5,112 nt of DNA from Chloroflexota bacterium (GTDB lineage Bacteria > Chloroflexota > Ktedonobacteria > Ktedonobacterales > Ktedonobacteraceae), in NCBI GenBank assembly GCA_021828635.1, contig JAJZEJ010000082.1, positions 1-5,112 on the forward strand, in the 5' to 3' direction. Under the pieces are notes generated by a model that had not been told where the DNA came from, did not search any database, and worked only from the letters and a program-made list of their open reading frames with translations. Positions within the stretch are counted from its first letter, which is position 1, and each line of letters begins with the position of its first letter. Below are positions 1-5,112 of this stretch, piece after piece. The translations under genes and the position numbers were made by a program.

Positions 1-1113
1 GGCAGCACCGATAGCTACAACCTCGTCGGGGTTCACACCACGGTTTGGCTCACGATCAAAGATGCGTTTGACTAGCATCAGCACTGCTGGCATGCGTGTC
101 TGACCACCAACCAGCACAACCTCGTTAATATCACCAGGACGCACACCGGCATCGGCAAGCGCCTTCATGACGGGGCCACGCGAACGCTCAACCAGGTCTT
201 CCACCAACTGCTCCAGCTTTGAGCGCGTCAACGTCACGTTCAAGTGCTTGGGGCCACTGGCATCGGCGGTCACGAAAGGCAGATTAATCTCCGTCTGCAT
301 CGCGCTGGACAATTCTTTCTTGGCCTTCTCAGCAGCTTCCTTGAGACGCTGAAGTGCCATGCGGTCCTGGCGCAGGTCGATACCCTGCTCCTTCTTGAAC
401 TCGTCGGCCAGCCAGGTGATGATACGCAGATCGAAATCGTCGCCGCCCAGATGCGTGTCACCATTGGTACTCTTGACCTCGAAAACGCCATCGCCCAGTT
501 CCAGGATGGAGATATCGAACGTGCCTCCACCGAGGTCATAGACAGCGATACGCTCGTCCTTTTTCTTATCCAGGCCATAGGCTAACGAAGCAGCGGTCGG
601 CTCGTTGATGATACGCAGCACATCCAGACCAGCAATTTTACCAGCATCCTTCGTCGCCTGACGTTGCGCGTCATTAAAGTACGCTGGAACGGTAATCACG
701 GCCTGCGCAACGCGCTCACCCAGGTAAGCTTCCGCATCGGCTTTGAGTTTCTGCAAGATCATGGCCGAGATTTCTGGTGGGCTATAGGATTTGCCCTGTA
801 TCTCAACCCAGGCGTCACCATTGCTAGCGCGGGTCACTCTATATGGCACCAGTCGGCGGTCACGGTCAACTTCAGGATCGTCATACTTGCGGCCCATAAA
901 ACGCTTGATCGAATAAACCGTATTTTCAGGATTGGTGATGGCCTGACGCTTGGCGACTTCACCAACCAGGCGCTCACCATTTTTCGTTATAGCCACAACC
1001 GAAGGAGTTGTACGAGCGCCCTCCGCATTTGGAATAACGACAGGCTCGCCACCCTCCATAACAGCAACACACGAGTTCGTGGTTCCCAGGTCAATACCGA
1101 TTACTTTTCCCAC
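1..1113 (-). CDS. dnaK: Chaperone protein DnaK (Hsp70), N-terminal 371 residues, 3' end outside window
   Basis: ATP-driven cytosolic chaperone that binds exposed hydrophobic stretches of unfolded proteins, working with DnaJ and GrpE. Translating the minus strand from a GTG at 1113-1111 gives 371 uninterrupted residues that match DnaK throughout. The nucleotide-binding domain shows the phosphate-1 motif IDLGTTNS (about 7-14), Lys70, [15 protein letters not shown] (144-158), [12 protein letters not shown] (170-181) with Glu171, the phosphate-2 motif DLGGGTFD (193-200) with Thr198 at the position autophosphorylated in E. coli, and the adenosine-region motif VGGQTRMP (335-342). The segment at about 80-110, including NGDAWVE, is the insert that Bacillus-type DnaK lacks. 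The substrate-binding domain, roughly 250 further residues, is cut off by the window edge. The GTG is chosen because GGAGG precedes it by 5 nt and [10 protein letters not shown] is the usual N-terminus. It follows hrcA by 67 bp on the same strand and is probably co-transcribed. Identity is very secure. Confidence 0.98.
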   Translation of the reverse strand, partial: MGKVIGIDLGTTNSCVAVMEGGEPVVIPNAEGARTTPSVVAITKNGERLVGEVAKRQAITNPENTVYSIKRFMGRKYDDPEVDRDRRLVPYRVTRASNGDAWVEIQGKSYSPPEISAMILQKLKADAEAYLGERVAQAVITVPAYFNDAQRQATKDAGKIAGLDVLRIINEPTAASLAYGLDKKKDERIAVYDLGGGTFDISILELGDGVFEVKSTNGDTHLGGDDFDLRIITWLADEFKKEQGIDLRQDRMALQRLKEAAEKAKKELSSAMQTEINLPFVTADASGPKHLNVTLTRSKLEQLVEDLVERSRGPVMKALADAGVRPGDINEVVLVGGQTRMPAVLMLVKRIFDREPNRGVNPDEVVAIGAA

Positions 1114-1123
1114 GATTGCCTCC
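1114..1123 (-). promoter_or_regulatory. Ribosome binding site of dnaK
   Basis: On the minus strand GGAGG occupies 1123-1119 and is followed by 5 nt (CAATC) and then GTG. This near-perfect Shine-Dalgarno decides the choice of GTG as the dnaK start, since no in-frame ATG lies nearby. Confidence 0.85.
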
Positions 1124-1154
1124 TACACAAAAAATCTATTTTATTAAGTCTTAA

Positions 1155-1177
1155 CACATGATGCATAACATCACATG
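1155..1177 (-). other. Hairpin in the hrcA-dnaK intergenic spacer
   Basis: On the minus strand CATGTGATG, loop TTATG, CATCATGTG can form a 9-bp stem in RNA, with two central G-U wobbles and a 5-nt loop. It starts 3 nt after the hrcA stop codon. No U-run follows directly; the only T-run (TTTTTT) is about 20 nt further on, near the dnaK ribosome binding site. A full terminator is therefore unlikely. It could be an RNA processing or 3'-end stabilising structure that sets different hrcA and dnaK levels, which is inference. Confidence 0.4.
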
Positions 1178-1180
1178 CCT

Positions 1181-2236
1181 TTATTCGTAGCCGTATACGT
1201 CTTCTAGCAGTTCATTCATTACCTGCGTCATATAGCGGACCACCGCAATCGCACGCCCATATTGCATGCGTGTCGGTCCAATCACGCCTAACAGACCACC
1301 AACTTTTCCTTCACGTCCATACCGTGCAATGACCAGGCTCACATCCTTCATTTCATCCCACTGGTTCTCACCACCAATAATCACCTGCACCCCATCAGAG
1401 GTACTCAACTGCGAAGCCAGTGCGGGCAAGAAACGATTCTGCTCCAACACTTCCAGCACTTTGCGCACACGCTCACTGCGTTCCTCTTCTGGCCCCATCT
1501 TGCTATACTCAGGCTGCTCCAAAATGTTGAGAACGCCCTCGCGGTAGAAGACATCGCCCAACAGATCGCCGTGCTGCTCCAGAATATGCACAATCGAGGT
1601 CGCAATCAGCCGCTGTATCGGCGTAAAATCGCGTTCAGTCAGCAGCTTCTGTATTTCTACAACATTATGACCCTCAAAGATGTGGTTCAGGTATGCCGTG
1701 ATCTCGCTCAATTCTGCCTGCTGCACCGGGTCTTCCAACAACAAACGCTGCTGCTTGACGGTGCCATCTTCCAACACAAGGACAAGATAGACCGAGAAGT
1801 CCGATATTGATAACACTTCAAAGTGCTTCAATCGTCCCTCGACGGCACGCGGCGGTGACATCACAGCGGCACTGTGCAGCAAACGTGCCATCACCGATGC
1901 GGTCAGGCGCACCCATTGGTCTAACTGGTCCTGCACCTGATAGAACTGGTGACGGATCAGACGTTGCTCATCGAGTGAGAGAGCCGACTCCTGCATGAGA
2001 TGCTCGACAAAAAAGCGATAGCCCAGGTCTGTAGGCACACGTCCGGCGGAGGTATGCGGCTGATGGATCAGGTTGGCCTCCTCCAAGCCGGCGAGTTCGT
2101 TGCGCACAGTGGCCGAACTGTAGTTCAACCCATATTTGCGTACCAGCGCCTCTGATGCCACGGGCATCGCCGTATGGACGTATTCTTCCACCAGGGCGCG
2201 TAAAATCTGTTGTTTGCGCTGACTGAGTGGTATCAT
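1181..2236 (-). CDS. hrcA: Heat-inducible transcription repressor HrcA
   Basis: Repressor of class I heat-shock genes. It binds the CIRCE inverted repeat as a dimer, and in well-studied bacteria it needs GroEL to stay active, so unfolded protein relieves repression. The 351-residue product is of normal family length. The N-terminal winged helix-turn-helix (about 1-80) contains the recognition segment SSATVRNELAGLEE (40-53) and the wing HTSAGRVPTDLGYRFF (61-76), both family hallmarks. The GAF-like and inserted dimerisation regions fill the middle, and the C-terminus carries GGLLGVIGPTRMQYGRAI, another signature. The ATG at 2236-2234 gives the typical N-terminus (MIPLSQRKQQIL). AAGGA lies only 3 nt upstream of it and GAGGGA 12 nt upstream, so the ribosome binding site is not ideal in either position. 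It is first in an operon with dnaK and has CIRCE-like sites in its own promoter, so autoregulation is expected. Confidence 0.97.
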   Translation of the reverse strand: MIPLSQRKQQILRALVEEYVHTAMPVASEALVRKYGLNYSSATVRNELAGLEEANLIHQPHTSAGRVPTDLGYRFFVEHLMQESALSLDEQRLIRHQFYQVQDQLDQWVRLTASVMARLLHSAAVMSPPRAVEGRLKHFEVLSISDFSVYLVLVLEDGTVKQQRLLLEDPVQQAELSEITAYLNHIFEGHNVVEIQKLLTERDFTPIQRLIATSIVHILEQHGDLLGDVFYREGVLNILEQPEYSKMGPEEERSERVRKVLEVLEQNRFLPALASQLSTSDGVQVIIGGENQWDEMKDVSLVIARYGREGKVGGLLGVIGPTRMQYGRAIAVVRYMTQVMNELLEDVYGYE

Positions 2237-2336
2237 ATATCCTTGCCGTCCCTCGTCGCTGTTGTACCCTCTGGCTTACTGACTACGCAGGCCAGTCGCT
2301 ACGCTAGCATGATACAACGTTTGTCAAGTTTGATTG

Positions 2337-2363
2337 CTAGCACTCTCACCATGAGACTGCAAA
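2337..2363 (-). promoter_or_regulatory. CIRCE operator I (HrcA binding site)
   Basis: The CIRCE consensus is TTAGCACTC-N9-GAGTGCTAA. On the plus strand this site reads CTAGCACTC (2337-2345), nine bases (2346-2354), then GACTGCAAA (2355-2363). It matches 8 of 9 and 7 of 9 half-site bases with exactly the expected 9-bp spacing. It lies just downstream of the -10 box on the hrcA-dnaK side, around or just after the expected transcription start, which is the usual CIRCE position. Confidence 0.88.
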
Positions 2364-2366
2364 TAC

Positions 2367-2396
2367 AGAATAGCACTCAAAGGGGGAGATTGTCAA
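2367..2396 (-). promoter_or_regulatory. Sigma70-type promoter of the hrcA-dnaK operon
   Basis: On the minus strand a perfect -35 TTGACA (2396-2391) is followed after 18 bp by -10 TATTCT (2372-2367). The start of transcription would fall near 2360, giving a leader of about 125 nt before the hrcA ATG. CIRCE II overlies the promoter and CIRCE I follows it, which supports this as the regulated heat-shock promoter. Confidence 0.75.
2370..2396 (-). promoter_or_regulatory. CIRCE-like operator II overlapping the hrcA promoter
   Basis: A second match lies 6 bp from the first. On the plus strand it reads ATAGCACTC (2370-2378), a nine-base spacer (2379-2387), then GATTGTCAA (2388-2396). The near half matches 8 of 9 consensus bases and the far half 6 of 9, again with exact 9-bp spacing. 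The weak half is also the -35 hexamer (TTGACA on the minus strand), so its departures from CIRCE are those needed to keep a functional promoter. Bound HrcA here would block RNA polymerase directly. Confidence 0.65.
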
Positions 2397-2429
2397 GAGC
2401 TTTTGCGAGAAATCGGGGCCATATGCATT

Positions 2430-2458
2430 TTGACAAAGCCCCATGTCTCTGCTACACT
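2430..2458 (+). promoter_or_regulatory. Sigma70-type promoter of the Uma2-family gene
   Basis: A perfect TTGACA (2430-2435), a 17-bp spacer and TACACT (2453-2458) point rightward to the gene starting at 2540. The expected start of transcription is near 2465, leaving a leader of about 75 nt. It is back to back with the hrcA promoter; the two -35 boxes are 33 bp apart. Confidence 0.65.
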
Positions 2459-2539
2459 TCAATAGGTCGCACACCCGTTATCGACACAACGGTAGGGACC
2501 GATGTATCGCGTCCGCTCCAATGGAAGGGAAGATTGCAC

Positions 2540-3120
2540 ATGGCCGCATTGCATTATCAGCTGTCAATGACCATAGAAGAATATCTTGCATTGGACAGGA
2601 ACAGCCTGGAAACGCGCTACGAATATATTGATGGCACCATTACCATGCTTGCGGGCGGCTCTGCCAATCACTCTATTATCAAAATCAATATCACAGGCAT
2701 CCTCAGCCGCCTCCTCGCACGCACGCCTTGCCGTGTGTATGACTCCGATCTGCGTGTACGTATCTCTGAAACACGCTATGTTTACCCTGATGCCTCCGTT
2801 AGCTGTGACCCACAAGATCGCGGCAAAAACGACATCATGCAATCGCCACGCCTTGTCATCGAAGTGCTTTCGCCGAGTATCGAACGCTATGATCGCGGCA
2901 AAAAGTTCTCTTATTACCGCGCCTGCCCGACAATACAAGAATATACTCGCAGAGCCAGGAGATACAAATCTACCGGCGCGAGAAAGCCATGCTCTGGACA
3001 CTTCACATCTATGGTCCAGGCGACGAGGTAGAGCTAACCAGTCTGAATATCCACTTTCCCTTTGCCCAGGTCTACGAAAACGTGGAATTGCTAGAGGAAG
3101 ACGGACCACAACCAGCATAG
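2540..3120 (+). pseudogene. Uma2-family (DUF820) putative restriction endonuclease-fold gene, frameshifted
   Basis: Uma2 proteins have a PD-(D/E)XK nuclease fold. They occur in many copies in Cyanobacteria and Chloroflexota, and their biological role is unclear. The ATG at 2540, preceded by GGAAGGGA, gives the family start with MTIEEYLAL (10-18) and RYEYIDG (26-32). The catalytic-type elements follow: Pro83-Asp84, Glu108 in VIEVLSPS, and the lysines in YDRGKKF (117-123). The frame breaks after QEY (133-135, ending at 2944). Translation in that frame drifts into arginine-rich sequence and stops at 3029-3031. A different frame from about 2947 reads SQSQEIQIYRREKAMLWTL and ends AQVYENVELLEEDG...* at 3120, which is the normal Uma2 C-terminus. 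Family proteins have a hydrophobic strand such as LLVD after EY. Its absence, plus one base, points to a net loss of about 10 bp. The intact protein would be about 196 residues. The nuclease residues survive but the C-terminal third is scrambled. A sequence error cannot be excluded. Confidence 0.85.
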
Positions 3121-3150
3121 TAATCCTGGTGCCGCTAACAACTCTATCGC

Positions 3151-3179
3151 TTGACTCATAACAGAACATCATTTATTAT
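3151..3179 (+). promoter_or_regulatory. Putative sigma70-type promoter upstream of tandem hairpins
   Basis: TTGACT (3151-3156), a 17-bp spacer and TATTAT (3174-3179) each match five of six consensus bases. The site lies 30 bp beyond the stop codon of the Uma2 pseudogene, and no recognisable protein gene follows on this strand. Transcription would start near 3186 and run through two hairpins to the terminator at 3337-3387. The surroundings are AT-rich, so a chance match is possible. Confidence 0.45.
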
Positions 3180-3204
3180 ATAAATTGCATCTTTAAGAGC
3201 TATT

Positions 3205-3232
3205 ATCATTTGCACTTTGAGGTGCAAATGAT
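3205..3232. repeat. Perfect inverted repeat, hairpin copy 1
   Basis: ATCATTTGCAC (3205-3215) and GTGCAAATGAT (3222-3232) are perfect inverted copies around TTTGAG. Counting a T-G wobble, the stem is 12 bp with loop TTGA. It closely resembles copy 2 at 3260-3285: over a shared core of about 26 bp only three bases differ. No U-run follows, so it is not a simple terminator. Confidence 0.8.
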
Positions 3233-3259
3233 CTGAAGTGACCATAGAAGCCTGTTAGA

Positions 3260-3285
3260 CCATTTTCACCTTGAGGTGCAAATGG
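3260..3285. repeat. Near-perfect inverted repeat, hairpin copy 2
   Basis: CCATTTTCACC (3260-3270) and GGTGCAAATGG (3275-3285) pair at 10 of 11 positions around loop TTGA, with one mismatch (3266 against 3279). An outer A-T pair extends the stem to 12. It shares TTGAGGTGCAAATG exactly with copy 1. The two loop centres are 54 bp apart, close to five helical turns. Confidence 0.8.
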
Positions 3286-3336
3286 TTCAATCAGATAGCG
3301 AGGAGCAAACATATCAAAAATTCTTGAGTGTATATA

Positions 3337-3387
3337 AAAACGTCACAGAAGACTGAATTGCATTATGCTCATCTTCTGTGACGTTTT
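3337..3387. terminator. Bidirectional rho-independent terminator
   Basis: AAAACGTCACAGAAGA (3337-3352) and TCTTCTGTGACGTTTT (3372-3387) form a perfect 16-bp stem. The 19-nt loop can fold further through TGA/TCA and GCAT/ATGC. On the minus strand the stem is followed by TTTTTATATA, and it begins about 50 nt beyond the PBP stop codon, so it should end that transcript. On the plus strand it ends in TTTT and could stop transcription from the pseudogene or the candidate small RNA. Confidence 0.85.
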
Positions 3388-3438
3388 CCAGCATTCATAG
3401 GCTACTATAATTCATTATCCGCCCTGGTGGCCTCCACC

Positions 3439-5112
3439 TCAGCCGTTGCCATTCCCTTTACCTCCACCAGGGGTTTGCGGTGGCCCTCCATTGATCGGTG
3501 GATTGCCACCTCCTGTGGGGGGCTTACCACCATTATTGCCACCACCACCGCCATTCCCTCCACCATTATTACCACCGCCATTGTTACCTGGGAGGCAGGT
3601 CGCTATGCCGTTGTTGTTATTGGGCGTGCAGGTCGTTGTAACGGGTGCGACACCAGTCTGCTGCGGTTGCTCATTCGTCAGCATCCAATCCGTATTGCCA
3701 GTACCCATCAGGCCATTGTAGGTATTGGTCGGATACTGGCCTATACCAGTTGGCACAGTGAACTGTTTATCCGTGAAGTTGAGTTCCTTGACCTGTTGCA
3801 TATCAGTACAAGGAATATTATCAGGAGCCGTGCTAGTTGTGTAGTCATAGTTACACTGACCGACCATGTTTTCGATCACGCTATGCCATATTGGCGCGGC
3901 ACCAGTAATACCAATGACGTTGTTCATCGGCGAGTTATTAGCGTTGCCAACCCATACACCCACAACCACATCCGGCGTATAGCCAATCGTCACATTATCG
4001 ATAAAGTTGTCGGTGGTACCGGTTTTCGCCGCTACCTGCCAGGCTGTGTGCGTCGGGTCCATATCCCAGAACGAGAGTACATGGTCAGGCCAGAACTCAG
4101 CCGCGCGTGCATACTCGTCTGACAGCACATTTGTCATCATGTAGGCAATCTGTGGACTGACAACCTGCGTGCCATTGGGATGCGTCGGGTCATAGTGATA
4201 CAGATGATTGCCGTAATTATCCCACACATCCAGAATGCTATGTGGCGGGATGCGCATCCCCTGATTCGCCAGCGTCTGGTAGGCTCCGACCATTTGAATT
4301 AACGGGACTTGCGCCGACCCTAATGCTAGCGAGGGACCGTAGAACCCATTCGTCGTTAGCGGAGGCTCGTTCTTAGCCTTACGCTGCTGGTTGACCAGCG
4401 CCAATTCATTATCGATGCCAGTTACGCCAAAGCGACGCGCCGTATTGATCACGTTGTCAACACCTGCGAACTCTACGGTCTTGACGGCTGGTACATTGAT
4501 CGAATCCGCCGTTGCAACACGAATAGTGAGATTTCTGCCACTATATTGATTACCATAGTCAGGTGGCACATAGGCGTTAGCAATGCTACTACCACCACCA
4601 TTCGGAAAGTATGTTTTGATATCGGGCAAGACCATTCCTGGATACCAACCCATCTCGAAGGCCGTCACGTAGTCGAAGATTTTGAAGGTTGAGCCAGGTT
4701 GGCGACCCAGGCCATCGGTAGCCACATTATACTGCCCATCAATGAGGGGATTGGTCGAGTAGTAGTTCGAGCTACCATCCATTGCGATGATCTCGCCTGT
4801 CTTGGCACTCATGACAACAACAGCAGCGTCGTTGACATTATTAACTGTATTAAGAGGGCCATAGCCGCCTGTAAATGGCTGATACTCCGGTTGAGTAAGA
4901 TGGCGAGTTACTGCCGCTTCGACGTACTGCTCAATTTTGGCGTCGATAGTAGTGCGAATGTTGAATCCGCCGGTGATGAACATTTCCACACCGAGTTGCT
5001 CGTTACCATTGCCTAACGCATTCTCAATTTGCGGAATAACCCAGGTAACGAACTGCGGGCAGAGTGTACTCTGCTGGAAGGCCGTGAAGGTCATCTTACT
5101 CAACCGGAGTAT
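3439..5112 (-). CDS. Class A penicillin-binding protein, transpeptidase portion (5' end outside window)
   Basis: Bifunctional peptidoglycan synthase of the PBP1A type, which polymerises glycan strands and cross-links stem peptides outside the cytoplasmic membrane. The frame is open to the window end, so the true start, signal anchor and GT51 glycosyltransferase domain lie beyond it. The 557 visible residues begin in the linker between domains; GGFNIRTTID is the usual entry to the transpeptidase domain. Counting from the TTG codon at 5103-5101, the active-site motifs are STFK with nucleophile Ser138 (codon 4692-4690), SIN at about 201 (Ser codon 4503-4501) and KTGT at about 360 (4026-4015). 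YTPDVVVGVWVGN follows KTGT as expected. After the domain comes a segment with four cysteines, then a Gly/Asn/Pro tail. The TTG at 5103 is not a credible start, because upstream codons stay open and the product would lack a membrane anchor. The downstream terminator at 3337-3387 fits the end of its transcript. Confidence 0.95.
   Translation of the reverse strand: MLRLSKMTFTAFQQSTLCPQFVTWVIPQIENALGNGNEQLGVEMFITGGFNIRTTIDAKIEQYVEAAVTRHLTQPEYQPFTGGYGPLNTVNNVNDAAVVVMSAKTGEIIAMDGSSNYYSTNPLIDGQYNVATDGLGRQPGSTFKIFDYVTAFEMGWYPGMVLPDIKTYFPNGGGSSIANAYVPPDYGNQYSGRNLTIRVATADSINVPAVKTVEFAGVDNVINTARRFGVTGIDNELALVNQQRKAKNEPPLTTNGFYGPSLALGSAQVPLIQMVGAYQTLANQGMRIPPHSILDVWDNYGNHLYHYDPTHPNGTQVVSPQIAYMMTNVLSDEYARAAEFWPDHVLSFWDMDPTHTAWQVAAKTGTTDNFIDNVTIGYTPDVVVGVWVGNANNSPMNNVIGITGAAPIWHSVIENMVGQCNYDYTTSTAPDNIPCTDMQQVKELNFTDKQFTVPTGIGQYPTNTYNGLMGTGNTDWMLTNEQPQQTGVAPVTTTCTPNNNNGIATCLPGNNGGGNNGGGNGGGGGNNGGKPPTGGGNPPINGGPPQTPGGGKGNGNG
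3442..3591 (-). repeat. Low-complexity Gly/Asn/Pro tail of the PBP
   Basis: The last 50 codons before the TGA encode almost only Gly, Asn and Pro, with short runs such as NNGGGNNGGG and PPTGGGNPP. At the DNA level this appears as repeated CCACCN/CCNCCA units on the plus strand. Such tails are common at the C-terminus of extracytoplasmic PBPs of Gram-positive-type and Chloroflexota bacteria and are probably disordered. The repeats make length variation by slippage likely. Confidence 0.8.

Larger units (their letters stand above)
3186..3390 (+). ncRNA. Candidate small RNA of about 200 nt, unrecognised family
   Basis: This is inferred from layout only: a promoter-like sequence ending at 3179, two strong near-identical hairpins (3205-3232 and 3260-3285), then a long terminator-like hairpin followed by TTTT. 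No known RNA family is recognised. It lies in the gap between a rightward pseudogene and a leftward PBP gene. Alternatives are that the hairpins are dispersed palindromic repeats or protein-binding operators, and that the terminator belongs only to the PBP gene. Both ends are estimates. Confidence 0.35.

Noticed and set aside
664..1161. Plus-strand open frame of 165 codons opposite dnaK
   Set aside because: It lies antisense to the well-conserved dnaK coding sequence, has no recognisable domain and is explained as a shadow frame.
2304..2330. Third CIRCE-like half-site around GCTAGCATGA
   Set aside because: Only part of one half-site matches, and the sequence at the required 9-bp spacing does not resemble the second half.
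2475..2492. CCGTT/AACGG inverted repeat in the Uma2 leader
   Set aside because: A 5-bp stem with an 8-nt loop is expected by chance and has no supporting context.
2210..2539. N-terminal extension of the Uma2 reading frame back to an ATG at 2210
   Set aside because: The extension would start inside hrcA on the opposite strand and run through both CIRCE sites and the promoters. Its residues resemble no Uma2 sequence, while the ATG at 2540 gives the normal family start.
2564..3172. Minus-strand open frame of 202 codons opposite the Uma2 pseudogene
   Set aside because: The plus strand carries clear family motifs in two frames. The minus-strand product has no recognisable features and no convincing start signal.
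3205..3285. The twin palindromes as a CRISPR array
   Set aside because: There are only two copies, each is a full palindrome, and there is one spacer with no leader or cas gene in view.
3427..4122. Plus-strand open frame of 231 codons opposite the PBP gene
   Set aside because: It is antisense to the transpeptidase motifs and the Gly/Asn tail codons. Its composition follows from the complement of those repeats.
5101..5103. TTG as the start codon of the PBP gene
   Set aside because: The frame stays open upstream to the window edge, and a start here would leave a transpeptidase without a membrane anchor or glycosyltransferase domain. The gene is simply cut by the window.

Overview
The window reads as a stretch of bacterial chromosome with near-balanced base composition. 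It carries a heat-shock operon, a broken Uma2-family nuclease gene and part of a class A penicillin-binding protein (PBP) gene. HrcA with CIRCE operators, an Uma2-type gene and an extracytoplasmic PBP ending in a Gly/Asn/Pro tail together fit a Chloroflexota bacterium, perhaps of the Ktedonobacteria type. That placement is inference from gene content and style, not from a marker-gene comparison.

Region 1 (1-2400, minus strand) is a stress operon. hrcA (1181-2236) lies 67 bp upstream of dnaK (1-1113, cut by the window start), with no grpE between them. dnaK starts with GTG behind a strong GGAGG. Upstream of hrcA is a compact control region: a sigma70-like promoter (TTGACA, 18 bp, TATTCT) with two CIRCE-like operators. 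One lies over the -35/-10 region and one just past the expected transcription start. HrcA should bind here and repress its own operon until heat or misfolded protein inactivates it.

Region 2 (2400-3120, plus strand) is a divergent Uma2-family (DUF820) gene with its own good promoter (TTGACA, 17 bp, TACACT). The reading frame breaks after codon 135 and resumes in another frame to a natural-looking C-terminus. The break is best explained by loss of about 10 bp, so the gene is called a pseudogene.

Region 3 (3121-3438) is an AT-rich gap between convergent genes and is the most unusual part of the window. In order on the plus strand it holds a promoter-like TTGACT-17-TATTAT, two near-identical hairpins 54 bp apart, and a long terminator hairpin. 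This arrangement could be a small RNA gene of about 200 nt. The terminator also serves the PBP gene on the other strand.

Region 4 (3439-5112, minus strand) is the C-terminal part of a class A PBP: the transpeptidase domain with all three active-site motifs, then a cysteine-bearing segment and a Gly/Asn/Pro tail. Its glycosyltransferase half lies beyond the window.
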